From the NCBI GenBank assembly GCA_027475525.1, contig JAMWFC010000059.1, positions 248,001 to 312,000 on the forward strand: 64,000 nucleotides of DNA, written 5' to 3'. Source of the stretch: Macrolepiota albuminosa. Its lineage: Eukaryota > Basidiomycota > Agaricomycetes > Agaricales > Agaricaceae. Numbering within the stretch: position 1 is the stretch's first letter; each line of letters starts with the position of its first letter. A model generated the notes under the pieces. It searched no databases and was not told the DNA's origin. It saw only the letters and a program-made list of their open reading frames with translations. Positions 1-11,249 of this stretch are shown in pieces. Position numbers and translations under genes: made by a program.

Positions 1-1479
1 GTCGCTAAGCCATCTAACGATCTAAAGATAGTCGAGGAACCAAGACCCTTGCGGGAAGACAGTCATAACTTACCATATTCGGCGGTACCTCGAAGCGCCA
101 AAGCTAAGTCAGAAGATCAGCGGGTGGACCAGGTTAGGAAGTGGCTACAGGATTTGCGACGACCATCAGACCTTACGGATACGGAATACGCCACCTTCAT
201 TCGATACGCGACGACCTTCTTTATAGTGGAAAACCGACTTTGGCGACGAAATAGAGATGGCGCCCACAAGCTAGTAATTAAACCGGACAATCGAATTAGA
301 ATTCTACGCGCTATGCACGATGACTTGGGACACCGTGGACTCTACGCAACAAGAGCGAACCTTTTGGAGCGCTTTTGGTGGCCTCAAGTTAGCGCCGATA
401 TTGCGTGGTATATTCGCACTTGTCATCTCTGTCAAATCCAGCAGACACGTCAGGTTCTTATTCCCCCAACAGTAGCGACCCCAGCGCCGCTATTTGGAAA
501 AATATATATCGACACCATGCACATGCCCAAGTCAGGGCGCTACAAGTATATCATTCAAGGAAGGTGTTCCTTGGTACATTGGCCGGAGTTCCGTATGCTC
601 CAACGAGAAAATACAGACGCTATAGCTAAGTGGCTCTTTGAGGACGTTATCTGCAGATGGGGAGCCCTTCACGAGATCGTCACAGACAATGGAGCGCCAA
701 TAGTTAAGGCGCTCACTCATCTAGCAAAGAAGTACAACATTCAACACATACGGGTTTCTGGTTACAACAAGCGCGCCAACGGAATCGTAGAAAGGCCTCA
801 TTTCGACGTTCGACAGGCGCTATTTAAGGCGGTCGATGGTGACGAAAGTCGCTGGAGCGAAGCGACTTATTCGGTCTTCTGGTCAGAGAGGGTTACCGTA
901 CGAAAAAGGATGGGTTGTTCACCCTACTACGCGGCGACAGGCACCCATCCACTCCTCCCGGCCGACATAGTGGAAGCTACTTACTTACAGCCACCCCCGA
1001 ATTCGATACTATCTTCCACCGACATGATTGCTAGGCGCGCTATAGACTTACAGCGACGCATGGAGGATCTCGAGCGCTTACACGAAGTAGTATTTCAAAC
1101 TAGACGACAAGCTGCGCTACGATTTGAAAGCGAGCACAGCGCCACGATTAGAGACTACAACTTCACCTCTGGCGCCCTCGTACTAATGCGCAACTCAAAG
1201 ATCGAAGTTACCCATAACAAAAAGATGCGACCTCGGTATCTGGGACCCCTAATAGTGGTTTCCCGCAATAGGGGAGGCGCCTATGTACTCTGCGAGTTGG
1301 ACGGCTCAGTTTTACATCGACCAGTAGCGGCGTTCCGACTCATCCCCTACTTAGCGCGGGAAAACATTCCCTTACCTTCGTCGGCGCTGGACATTGACAC
1401 GGCTAAACTACGAGAACTGGAAGAAACGGAGTTAGTGGATGATGACGAGACCCCTGTTGACGACAACGAAGAACAGTAA
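1..1479 (+). CDS. Ty3/Gypsy polyprotein, C-terminal part with integrase (5' end outside window)
   Basis: The reading frame is open from the window edge, so this is the end of a longer pol polyprotein. Counting from the first in-frame TTG at position 49, an HHCC zinc-binding domain spans about residues 90-128 (HDDLGHRG, then CHLC). The integrase core follows, with D155 (YIDTMHMP), D213 (VTDNGAP) and E248 (GIVERP), so the DDE triad is complete. A GPY/F-like module (RYLGPLIVVSRNRGGAYVL) lies near residue 400, followed by an acidic tail. No chromodomain is visible. The enzyme inserts retrotransposon cDNA into the genome. No stop interrupts the visible 476 residues, which suggests a fairly recent element. 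The 3' side is unusual: about 4.8 kb with antisense genes lies before the probable LTR. Confidence 0.9.
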   Translation, partial: VAKPSNDLKIVEEPRPLREDSHNLPYSAVPRSAKAKSEDQRVDQVRKWLQDLRRPSDLTDTEYATFIRYATTFFIVENRLWRRNRDGAHKLVIKPDNRIRILRAMHDDLGHRGLYATRANLLERFWWPQVSADIAWYIRTCHLCQIQQTRQVLIPPTVATPAPLFGKIYIDTMHMPKSGRYKYIIQGRCSLVHWPEFRMLQRENTDAIAKWLFEDVICRWGALHEIVTDNGAPIVKALTHLAKKYNIQHIRVSGYNKRANGIVERPHFDVRQALFKAVDGDESRWSEATYSVFWSERVTVRKRMGCSPYYAATGTHPLLPADIVEATYLQPPPNSILSSTDMIARRAIDLQRRMEDLERLHEVVFQTRRQAALRFESEHSATIRDYNFTSGALVLMRNSKIEVTHNKKMRPRYLGPLIVVSRNRGGAYVLCELDGSVLHRPVAAFRLIPYLARENIPLPSSALDIDTAKLRELEETELVDDDETPVDDNEEQ

Positions 1480-2073
1480 AGGAAGGCGAAGGACGAGGCG
1501 CTAGGTGTTAGCGCCCCCGTTAAGTAAACTTAGGTCATGTCTCCCTTTCGGAAGGTATGTTGGACGACATAAATAGCTATGGTACAGGCGAGAACACAAG
1601 ATCAACTACGGTTACTACGTTACGAGCTACGCTGAAGAAGACCGGCGACGAGAACCTCGGACTCGCTCCCTGGGCCGCCTAAAGGAGGGAGGATTGCCTG
1701 TAGGAGGAAGAGGGGCGCCTGGTGTAGGCACCGGAGTGTTCGAAAGCGGCGCGTTGTGAAATACGGCGGGAGGAATGCAGGATGAAGGTACTGGAGCGCT
1801 AGGAGTTGGCGCAGGAGGAGCGCCTGGAGGAGGGGCAGCGAGTTCGGGGGAAAGGTCCCACTCCTCGTAGGAGGGCTGAAGCGAAGGCGGGAAAGGAAAG
1901 ACCACGCGGTCGAGGACTGCCCTACGGGCACGGGACTCAACCAGGAGCGGAAGGGGAAGCCATGAAAGGCTCTTGGCAACGGCATGGAATTAGCAACCCA
2001 AGGTCAAAAAGGAAAGAACTATTGACTAACCAAACTACCAGTTTCCCGAAGAAGGCTCGCCAAACTTGCTGCG

Positions 2074-2346
2074 CTAGGCGTAATAGTCGACTGCGAACAC
2101 ATAAGCAACGAACAAGATACGCGCTAACAGGAGGCGAACCGTGACCAGAGACTCATCCTGGTCTATCATCCATTCGGTGGAGACGTCCAACAGGATGCGA
2201 TATCGGCGCACCAGGGTCATGGTATTTCCGTTTTCATGAGGGAAGCCCCCCGTAGGCATAATAGCCAGGAAATGTTCAATACGATCCAAGATCGCGGGGC
2301 GGTAAGGAAGTTCCGGATCTGGGAGAAGTATGGAGGGTGCTGGCAT
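2074..2346 (-). CDS. small helical protein of unknown function, antisense inside Gypsy element
   Basis: Open frame of 90 codons with an ATG start. No family recognised. It reads as mostly helical, with the pattern L-D-R-I-x2-F-L near residue 20 and L-V-R-R-Y-R-I-L-L near residue 48. The frame at 2810-3100 has the same spacing (L-E-R-V-x2-F-L, P-x-G-x2-P-E, L-S-R-R-C-Q-L-L), so the two are probably diverged copies. It lies antisense to the retrotransposon, downstream of pol. Bases 1480-2073 upstream on the plus strand hold no convincing gene. It may be one exon of a spliced gene, because the C-terminal end is hydrophobic and looks like read-through into an intron. Confidence 0.4.
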   Translation of the reverse strand: MPAPSILLPDPELPYRPAILDRIEHFLAIMPTGGFPHENGNTMTLVRRYRILLDVSTEWMIDQDESLVTVRLLLARILFVAYVFAVDYYA

Positions 2347-2809
2347 GACAAAATACTAACGAACTTAAGGGCGGCAGAGCCCATAAAATATCTCTAGCTA
2401 CTTGCAGGGTCGCAGCGACTTAGGAACTTTTACATGCGCGAAACAATCACGAGGGGAGGGGGCGACAACAACGATGCAATTAATATACGACGACATTGGA
2501 AATCAAGAATCTAAAATCTGTCAGTTCTGTGGCGCTACGGAGAAGGGAAGATCACCTTACATAAACGACATGGGAGGCGGAAGCAAATCAAGGAGCGGGC
2601 AACAGGAGGAGACGCGCCCCGTCAGAGGGGCCACGAAAGAGGCGACCACCGGTAGAAGAACGAGGAGACTGGTGAAGAAGGCGCGGTTAGACAGGAAAAG
2701 AAAGGAGTAACGGGGTAAGGACAGACGGACCAGATAGTGGCTTTCTTCCAGCAGCAGCTCAAGACGCTCTCGCGTGGAGGTGGGAGGAATTTGCTTTAAT
2801 TAGCGACTG

Positions 2810-3100
2810 TCAGCAAAGAAGAGGGCGAAAAAGGCAGGAGCGCACCTGAAAAATGCGACTCCAGGCCTTCTCCATACCAAACTGCATCAGAGGTTTGCTA
2901 TCCGACCAGATCTCACAGGCCGCACGCAGCAACTGGCAGCGACGACTTAATTCGAGGACGCCATCGTCCAGTTCTGGCACGCTGCCAGCAGGATAGTGGT
3001 GAAGGAAAGAGGTGACACGCTCTAGGAAAGTGGGAGGGTCCATCATGACGTGAGCACGATCACAGCGGGGAGTCCACACCAGACCGGTCGGGCTGGTCAT
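2810..3100 (-). CDS. small helical protein, paralogue of the 2074-2346 frame
   Basis: Open frame of 96 codons with an ATG start. It shares with the neighbouring 2074-2346 frame an L-x-R-V/I-x2-F-L helix, a P-x-G-x2-P-E turn and an L-x-R-R-x-x-L-L helix. After the residues IFQ a GTGCGC donor is possible. A following AG near 2800 would join to a frame beginning IPPTSTRERLELLLEE, which resembles RRERLLLELHD in the last exon of the larger antisense gene at 3623-6145. A two-exon gene is therefore likely but not proven. Function unknown. No membrane or catalytic motif is seen. Confidence 0.4.
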   Translation of the reverse strand: MTSPTGLVWTPRCDRAHVMMDPPTFLERVTSFLHHYPAGSVPELDDGVLELSRRCQLLRAACEIWSDSKPLMQFGMEKAWSRIFQVRSCLFRPLLC

Positions 3101-3622
3101 CGCGAAGACTGATGAGATCCAGTTGATGCATATGCAATTTATAGGACACGGCTAGAGTTAGGACGGCGACAGCGTGGGAGGACGTTTCACAAAGAACGAG
3201 GACCCTGACGAAGATACTAGCCAATGAAAGGCGCTTGACTCATGGTTGGATCGCGCAGAAAGGAAATCGCCATTCTAGACCTAGCGCTTATGCTCACCAT
3301 CACCGAATAGCCACAAAGCGATCACTGGTTTTCTATTTCTTTATACGCGTTACTTCTTACATGGATCCGCTTATTTATTTACAGACAGTTCCTATTTTCT
3401 ACTTAGGCTGGCGCGGTAATGGCTATTGGGCCGCGCCGGCAACAGGGGTTTTTGCGCCATGATGATCTACTGAGCGTTTCCCCTTTTTACTTATTTTCTT
3501 TTGATTACTTACAAACTGACGATTTGAAGCCAAGGGAAGCGTTTATTATAGGATCACATACTACAAAGTTCGTATCAAAAAGACTAAGTCCATAAAAGTT
3601 TAAAAGCGCTAAGGGTCGGCAA
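3101..3622. other. spacer inside Gypsy element
   Basis: Nothing recognisable here. The short frame at 3235-3462 has no family features. The GCGCT word recurs, as in the rest of this element. Confidence 0.4.
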
Positions 3623-6145
3623 CTACGGATCATACTCGGGAAGGGCGGGATCGCCCAAAGGAAGCAAGTCCCCGTCCTGGATCGAGTTACTCGCTTGCCA
3701 CTCAAGCGCAGCTGTAATATCGTCATGGAGCTCGAGAAGGAGGCGCTCGCGGCGAGCTAAGGTAGAAACGCGAGGACGCAGGTTTGCAAGTTCGCGACCA
3801 ACGGCTTCGGTCGCATCCTCGATATGGCGGAGTTGCTGGCGAAGGTCGGCAGAAGGGCGGAGAGGGGTAACAGGATAGGAGAACTCGTCCCCGAGCCAAG
3901 GGAAGGCGTCACCAGAAACTCGCATGGCGGGAGGGGGAGTCCAAAAGGGATCGAACTTATTGGGGGATTAGAAAAGGGGAGAAAAGGAGAACGAGCAAAG
4001 ACGGACGTACCCGGACAGTTACAGGCGCACGGGGCGTCCACTCATGGCGCTCGTCGCCGGGGGACATAGCTCTGGCGGAAGAAAGATGGATGCCGTAGGG
4101 AGGCAAGTATCTCCAGCGGCGACGACGCTCACCTTCCGGCACCAGGGTTCCTTCGGACTCCGGCGCCGCAGAAGTCTCGCGACTACTAGTAAAAGAAGGG
4201 GAGCTGTGGGGAGGAGTAAGGGACGGAGTAATGGGGAGAGCAACCGGAGTGTCGCTAGCCGCAACCGACTCGGGGGCAGGGGTAGCGCCAGCGTCAGACA
4301 TAACGACATCTTCGGCAGCAGGGATAGCCACGACGACGGGAACAGGAGTGGGGGACCTATCAGTCAAGAAGTTAGCACGCGGAGAGAAGAGAAGCTAGGG
4401 AAATGCGTACTGGTTACCACGGGGGTCACTCTGACGAGGGTTAGCGGCGATAGGGGGAGTAAGGCGAAGCAGGAGAGCGCGTACCGCCAACAGCGCATCG
4501 GCATCAACAACGGGCTCAGCTTCATCATCATCCTCTCCCTCGGCATCCCTCTCAGTGCCTTCCCCTTCATCCGTAGAAGACTCGGTCGAAGACAAAACCA
4601 CAGGCGTAGCAGGCGCTAGCTCGCGGCGCTTACCAGGGCTCTTGCCAGGAGACGCGACAACAGGCTTACGCTTCGAAAGGACGGGACGACGAGGAGAGCG
4701 AGCAAAAGGTGCCGCTACGGTAGTACCATCCTGGGTAGTCGGCAGCGCCAGGCTGGCTGCGCTGATTACTGTGGGTTGGTGAGTAGCCGCCAAATCACGT
4801 TGCTGCAGCACGAAGTCCCGGGCGTTACGAACCAACACTGCGCGCTCATAGTTCCTTTGCATAATGGCGTCCCTACCACGTTCACGAGTACGAATCCCGT
4901 TGAAGGCGCAGCCTCGTTTCAACGCATCGCACCGATAGCAAGGCAGAGACGCGGTAGGAAACCAGCAGCCCTCAGGGTTGTTCTCAGACCAACACTTGTC
5001 ACACTAAGAAAGAAGTCAGCGACGGCATGAACCTCCAAAGGGGCAAAACAGTGCTTACCGCGCCAATCTTTGCCCTAAACGCGCGACGCTCCAAGGGCGC
5101 AACGGTAACCTTCTTCTTGCCGCCCAGCACTTGGACACCAGCCGGAACGCCGGTATCAATGACGGTAGTATCACGGCGAAGGCGCAAAAGGTCGCGAAGC
5201 TCCGCGTCGGTGAACATGGTCTGGTTAGGCGCCTATCGACATTAACATTTAGGCGCTAAAGTCAAGCGACAACAAGCAAAGCACTTACGACATACAAAGG
5301 GGGAACACGAGCAGGGAGATTGATCTGGAAGGGGGAGAAGTCAGAAAAATGGAGTAAGGAAGATAGGAAAAGAACGCACGGTACGTTTGGGAGGAGAACT
5401 AGCACGAGCAGGAGGCGCTCGTTCAATAACAATGGCGAAATTACGCGGAGGACCGTGAGAAGTTGGGCGCGTCGGGCCGGGTCGTGGCTCGCTACGAGAA
5501 ACGGCAATACGTTTGATGGCCGAATGGGGAGGGGCAGTACGGACGGGAGAAGCAGCGCTTGGGGCAGGGCGAGTGGAAGAAGCAGCGCCACGAAAAGGGC
5601 TGCCAAGAACAGAAGGAGGCGGAACAGAAGTCGAAGAAGGAGGGGCGGTAGGAACAGAAGGGACAGTAGAGGCCGAGGGGGCAGTAGGAAGACTGGCGAC
5701 GGTGGGAGACGTAGCAACCGACTATTCAAGGATTAACAGTGGAAAAAGGGGAGAGGAGAAGGAAGGACTTACTTCGCTAACCTCGGTGCTAGCCAACAAC
5801 GCGTCGATCTCGTCAGATAGGGAAGGAGCCTAGTATGGGCGCTGAACCTTAGCGCCACAACGCCAAAATCAAACTTAGAAAACTTACGAAAAGGTCCGCG
5901 AAAGGGCGCAACCAATCGGCACCCTCATACTCACGGTACCGGGCCACGCACCACTCGCGAACCTCGTCACCCCGCTCCCAGGAACTGTCGGAGCCGCGGA
6001 CCACGAGCCAGCGCCGATAGAGTTGCATAATACCAGGGACGGTTTGTGGCGCATCGGCGGGACCGACAGACTTAGCGCGATCAAATAAATAGGAGGCCTT
6101 AGCCAGGAAATTGCGGAGAGCAGAGGCGTCGAAAGAAGTGGACAT
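3623..6145 (-). CDS. multi-exon antisense gene of the Gypsy element, six-cysteine zinc-type domain
   Basis: At least seven exons can be placed on the minus strand with GT-AG borders: 6145-5888 (86 codons), 5829-5773 (19), 5721-5380 (114, Pro/Ser/Thr-rich), 5324-5289 (12), 5220-5059 (54), 5003 to about 4418, about 4356-4020, and 3955-3623. The first five introns are phase 0 and leave continuous frames. The join between the sixth and seventh exons is not resolved. The sixth exon opens exactly on a cysteine codon and encodes C-x2-C-x8-C-x8-C-x2-C-x6-C (starts CDKCW, ends CDALKRGC), which looks like a zinc-binding cluster. It is followed by a basic stretch (SPGKSPGKRR) and an acidic stretch. The last exon is predicted helical or coiled coil. 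A DNA- or RNA-binding role is possible. A comparable gene lies in the second Gypsy element at 26.5-27.9 kb. The start at 6145 was chosen over 6217 because the intervening residues look untranslated. Confidence 0.65.
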
Positions 6146-6280
6146 ACTGGAAAGATGGGAAGGAAAACACGGGGAGGTGAAGTACGGAAAACGACTTTTA
6201 TAAGGCGCCGGCGGCATTATACGGACCGTAGCGCAGTCAAATTAACGACGGCGTTTGACTGAGGACAGTCAATTTTTCAG
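6146..6280. other. gap between antisense gene start and polypurine tract
   Basis: Short region that would hold the 5' leader and core promoter of the antisense gene. No clear motif is seen. Confidence 0.3.
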
Positions 6281-6291
6281 TTGGGGGGAGA
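6281..6291 (+). promoter_or_regulatory. candidate polypurine tract
   Basis: TTGGGGGGAGA lies directly before TGATAGG. It matches the purine run used to prime plus-strand DNA synthesis next to a 3' LTR. Inference from position and composition. Confidence 0.4.
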
Positions 6292-7321
6292 TGATAGGCT
6301 TCTACTCGGACTGAGCGCATCAAGGGACATTATAGGCCGACCAACACTTGACACACTAAAGGCTCTAGCGACCAGCCTTGGGTACAGAGCAGCCCTAGCG
6401 CGGGCGCTCTATGGCAAGACTTGTCCATTCATCTCAACCACCAGTATCAGCCCCTCAGCGCACTCCACTCAGTTACTTTGAAGACCAAGAAGACTCAGGA
6501 CTCATAGCGCTAGCATAACGGCGGGAGGGGACTCTGACAAAACCCCGATCAGTACTGGAAGGAGTTAGCAATTGGCGCTGTCAATCACCGAGGCACCTCA
6601 ATCAGAAGTCTAAAAGAATCAATGACGACGAGACAGGATACACGCAGACCCGACATTTAAATCTATCAAAAGATGGTACAATGTTTAGCGCCGGAATTAG
6701 CGCTCACGGCGTCTGTCGAGGATTCCCCGACCATACCCCGGGATGGCATGGCCAATTAAATTACATCAAAAAGTGAGCAAACTCGTACCACTTCTAAGTA
6801 GTTTTAGAGTCGCCGTTGGTCGCCGTCACCCATGTGCTGCAGGTCGCCGTTGACAGGTGGCCGTTAGCTACAGTCACGAAGGGAGGCGCTAAGCGGTAGC
6901 GCCGTCAATGGACTTATTTTGGAAATAATGTAGCGCATAGTATAAAAACTAGCTACTGGCCATGTATATAACAACGAATCGTAACCTCTTGAGCACCCAG
7001 TTACACTTAGCGTTCAAATCGCGCTAGCGTTGCCTGACTTTGCCACCAAGTTCGGCGCTAGCTTCGTCTATCTCGTCTTCGTCGTTTACGGTGCCACCTA
7101 CGGGCACACTACGCTGCGCTATTCGTTTCTTTCTCTATAACTTCTCCTAAACTACGACGCTTACCACTTGCTAGGTAGCACCCGAGGCGCTATCGTCAAG
7201 CGCATCGCCCTATCACCTCTGCTCGAGCACACCGGGACCCTGCCGGGACTCCTCACAAACCCGTACGCCAGGCGCTGGAGACGGCGTTGTACTGCGTATA
7301 CGTCCAGCGCACCCAACCACA
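6292..7321 (+). mobile_element. probable 3' LTR of the first Gypsy element
   Basis: Starts TGATAGG after a purine tract and may end CAACCACA, where similarity to an unrelated LTR begins on the other side. It contains a TATA-like GTATAAAAAC near 6940 and no coding frame of note. Both borders are inferred, because the 5' LTR is outside the window and no target duplication can be checked. If correct, this LTR could also supply the promoter of the antisense gene that starts about 150 bp to its left. Confidence 0.35.
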
Positions 7322-7529
7322 GTTGGCGTCATCAGCGTGATGGCCGGCACGAGTCACGTGATCTGATCGTTGATCGGGGCTGGTGATGGCTGATGGCGGT
7401 CCTTGATGCGCGTGATGGCGGTGTCAGCGGTCGTGATGGCGGGGCGTGTCCTGTGGGGTCGGAGGGAGGGTCCCGGAGGGTGTTCTGGGGGTGTCCCGGG
7501 GTGGGCCCGGAGGGGAGGGGTCGTGACAG
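7316..7529 (-). mobile_element. LTR fragment of a second (chromodomain) Gypsy family
   Basis: Read on the minus strand it begins TGTCACGACCCCTCCCCTCC at 7529 and matches, base for base over long runs, the LTR that starts at 28052. Similarity stops near 7316, where the probable LTR of the first element begins, which suggests that element inserted here. The copy is GC-rich and shows little C-to-T change. Confidence 0.7.
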
Positions 7530-7669
7530 ATTTGCTGTGGTGTCTAGCTTGGCACCTTTGCTATGTGCATCTGCACAGTTCGCATAATTGATTTGACTTT
7601 ATACTCATTTCCTGATGGATCTGACCTCTATCCATCTTTACCATGTCATTCTTTGATACTATTCATCAG

Positions 7670-7995
7670 CTCTAATTTGTTACAATCACGAGGAGAGCAA
7701 GCTCCTGGAAAACCCTGAGGCCAACGGCCTCTACTATTTGATTGGCATGGACCCAAATCAGGTCAATCTCCTAAAACGCACAGCAGCGCATGGTACACTA
7801 TCCACCATTGCTTCGGCGATTAACGTCGCACTAACAGAGCCTATAGTGGTAGACACACCTGCAGTCGAGGGGCCTATAACCCCACCAAAGACGGAATCGG
7901 CGCCTCCTCCTCCCGCAATTAACATTGCACCGGAGGAGGAGTCAATGGTGACTGAGACAGGCGCGGTTGCGGGAGCATCGTCATCCAGGTCCTAG
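7670..7995 (+). CDS. last exon of an unknown gene
   Basis: A frame with protein-like composition runs to the stop at 7993-7995. It includes NGLYYLIGMDPNQVNLLKR, then a Pro/Glu-rich tail ending GAVAGASSSRS. There is no upstream ATG in frame before a stop at 7654, and an AG near 7670 fits a splice acceptor, so it looks like a terminal exon whose 5' exons are missing or not recognisable beyond the LTR fragment to the left. No family recognised. Probably a host gene cut by the transposon cluster. Confidence 0.4.
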
Positions 7996-8694
7996 ACCCA
8001 TGCTAAAATTTTGTTGTGTAGGTACCTCTGAGTCATTTGCTCGAACCATTTCCGCTGATACGCACTCCAGAGTTGCATGTAGATACAGCAGACCCAGAGG
8101 CAGGGTCACTCTTATTTCTTGTTTTTTCTTATTTTAGTATATACATATTTTACCCTGCATCTACTGCTGGCGCACCGTGCGCCCTTGTCTGATAAGGACT
8201 GACTTCCAGTGTGCCTAGATGACGCACCTACGCTGCGAATAAATGCTAACGTCTGGCAGCCACGCAATACGCATGTATTCAGTGAGAGTTTGCAATTGTC
8301 CACAGCCTAAAGTAATAGTTATCCTACATGGCCAGCTGGCCAAGTTTTTAAGGGGGGCCATAATTTGAAATAGCCAAACAATGCATGCATGCACATATCA
8401 AAAGTGATATTCTGTATCTTGAAAATACAAACATATAAAAGAAAAAGTAAAATACAACACCGGAGAAAAAACACAACAAAAAAATGCAACGGAGAAACAG
8501 GATTTTTTTATATTCACGACCGTTCACCACGCAAACGACAAGCGAGAGCCAGATCCTTTGGCTGACTAAAGAAATACAATCAGTTTCCAACAGATGAAAC
8601 CGACAAAAGAGCGAGCGAGCGTACATCGTCACACCTACATGGGAGGGTCGCCCAAAAGTCAGCCAAAACGCACAGCAAACAGAGAAAAGGACAC
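7996..8694. other. intergenic, no gene seen
   Basis: 3' region of the H3-like gene and AT-rich sequence. The minus-strand frame at 8348-8632 begins inside the region where the final H3 exon should lie and becomes a hydrophobic, low-complexity stretch. It is not supported as a separate gene. Confidence 0.4.
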
Positions 8695-9262
<568 letters not shown>

Positions 9263-9275
9263 TTGTCTTTTCCCA

Positions 9276-9315
9276 AAGTTTCAAGTTTCAAGTTTCGAGT
9301 TTCGAGTTTCGAGTC
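9276..9315. repeat. AAGTTTC/GAGTTTC 7-bp tandem repeat
   Basis: About five to six copies of a 7-bp unit just upstream of the H3 start codon, in the expected 5' leader. Confidence 0.8.
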
Positions 9316-9449
9316 CAGGTTCAGGTTTGAGTGCAAGTTGGTGAAAGAGAGCCGCTTGAAGTAGAGTAGGCTCAGATCACAATCCGCAGGCGGTGGTAAA
9401 TTGTACGAAGTGGTTAAGAGAACCAAAAAAACCAACCTGGTATTTCCTC

Positions 9450-9525
9450 ACGCGTGTACACGTGACGCGTTATAAATCCTCATCGCGCACGCGTTTTCAC
9501 GGTTCAAGTGTCACGCGTTACGCGT
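9450..9525 (-). promoter_or_regulatory. cluster of five ACGCGT boxes upstream of H3
   Basis: ACGCGT occurs at 9450-9455, 9465-9470, 9489-9494, 9513-9518 and 9520-9525, within 76 bp and 190-260 bp upstream of the H3 start codon. A TTATAAAT lies among them at about 9470. ACGCGT is the MluI cell-cycle box bound by MBF in fungi, which drives G1/S transcription. That fits a replication-coupled histone gene. The role here is inferred from motif and position. Confidence 0.6.
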
Positions 9526-9539
9526 GCACGTGCATAATG

Positions 9540-11166
9540 GAAGATAGAAAATAGAACCAAATAGCCCATCGCTCTCCTACTAAGGCCTACAAAGAGTGAG
9601 TTTGGCCTTTTGTCCGGACTGATCTATGGCTTGTTTTATGAGAATTCTATAGCGGTGATGAGCGTGAGCACGTTCGCAAGCCATGGGCCGTCCCAAAGGA
9701 TTTTTTTTTTTGCGTACCCTGCTATCTTTTTTCCAAGCCCGGGGTCTACGGTCGTTTAAAAAAGCACTGAAAATTGTGTCTTATTCTTAGTCTTTCACGG
9801 GGTGGTATTATGGCCCTTAGGAATTTGACCGGCTGGCCATGTAGGATGACAATGATTGGTTCCCAATATCACTTTGGGCCGTGGACAATTGCATTCCTTC
9901 ATATGAAAGGGATATTGATGGCCCCGACGTGAGTTATGAACAATGTGTACATGCTCATGAGGACAATACAAAGAGTCTACTTATGTATAGTGTGTAGGTG
10001 CTTAGTGGTTGATTGGACGTCTTTTTCGGTATCATGAAATATAACTTTGGATGTCGAGGTCGAGTATGGTTAGGAATTGACGTTCCTGAAAAAATAGGGA
10101 CTAGGACAAAATGGCCAAGCGGTCTGTAGCTAAGAAGCCAGGTTTCTCAAGGTGGTACCACCACCATCAGCCCACGTCAATACGCACGTGCGTTCATGGC
10201 TGTGACCGCCATTATTTTCGATACACTTCTTGCATGTTTATTTCCTCTCACTCTGCTCTTTGCCCGCACACAGGATGGTGGTCCATGACAACCACGACCA
10301 TGGATATCCTATGGCAGAGTATGACTGGGCTGTCAGAGTTCCTGGGTAAAATTCTAGCTTAGTTTACATGCATGAACTTACAATGTGGACCCTTGCTTGG
10401 CCACCGCTGGCACGACGGTAACTGCTTCTTGATGGGGGTTAAGGCCCATTCCTGAATCAGTACCAATGGGCCTTTGACCATCACCGCATGTCAATACCAC
10501 ACAGAAGATCCGATTGGGTTTGAGTGGTTATGGGCAGAACTGCACCGGAAAGTTCCAGGTAGAGATGACAACCCTATTCTGGAGGTCTAGCACAGAGGTC
10601 TTTGGGTAAGGTATGTCACAGAACATGTCCAGTTGTGGGTTGGAATTCAACAAACTCTGTGTTATGCAGTGTCATAGGATGGCAATGGATGGGTTTTGAA
10701 ATGGGTTTAGTGGAGGTCCAGTGTGTTAGCATCAGTTGTTTTTTGTGCATCATTTTGCGTGTCATTCTCATGTTTTATACAACTGCAATGGAATGTAAGT
10801 GACATTCAGGGAAAACATTGTATGACATTTGTATATCTAAATTTATCATACTACAAGAGCATCATTGAAACTGCAAAGGTGGTGGATATTGAGATGAAAT
10901 AGTATTTTGGTAAGACCAGACCGGTATTTGCTGGTCTCCATTGTGAAAATATTCCACTTCAATTTGCGTATTTATAGACATAGATAGAAGTACAGAAACT
11001 TGCAAGCCCAGACATGGAGTGTTATTGAGGACATCAGCCAAATTTCGCAGGAAAATGAGGTGAAATAGTGTTTTGGTAAGATGAATTTAAAAAGATAAGA
11101 CAATTCATCATAAAGCTTTGTAATGGCTTTTAGTTCTTTACTTTTCTACTTCCATTCTACACACCA
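9540..11166. other. long region without recognised gene
   Basis: Scattered short frames on both strands, none with a recognisable domain. Base composition and lack of long repeats suggest decayed sequence. Confidence 0.4.
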
Positions 11167-11169
11167 ATG

Positions 11170-11249
11170 ATGGGCTGTAAATCCAAGTATCACACTCCTG
11201 AGGAGCTAAGGATTGCAGCTAACCTCAAGGGCAACAAAAGGTACTACAA
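11170..11249 (+). pseudogene. isolated exon resembling an N-terminus of an Agaricomycete expanded family
   Basis: ATG followed by GCKSKYHTPEELRIAANLKG and ending KRYYK at a consensus GTAAGT donor. Proteins beginning with a short segment of this kind (aromatic-basic, then a run of Ala/Asn/Lys ending in a KRxYxK motif) are numerous in Agaricomycete genomes. No downstream exon is evident, so it is probably a remnant. This rests on recalled family pattern, not a search. Confidence 0.3.

Noticed and set aside
1620..2144. Pro/Leu-rich minus and Arg/Gly-rich plus frames
   Set aside because: Low-complexity GC-rich sequence without splice sites or conserved pattern. No support for a gene.
4044..4619. 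Plus frame of 191 codons rich in Arg/Gly
   Set aside because: Antisense of the spliced minus-strand gene, where Pro/Ser/Ala codons create long open shadows.
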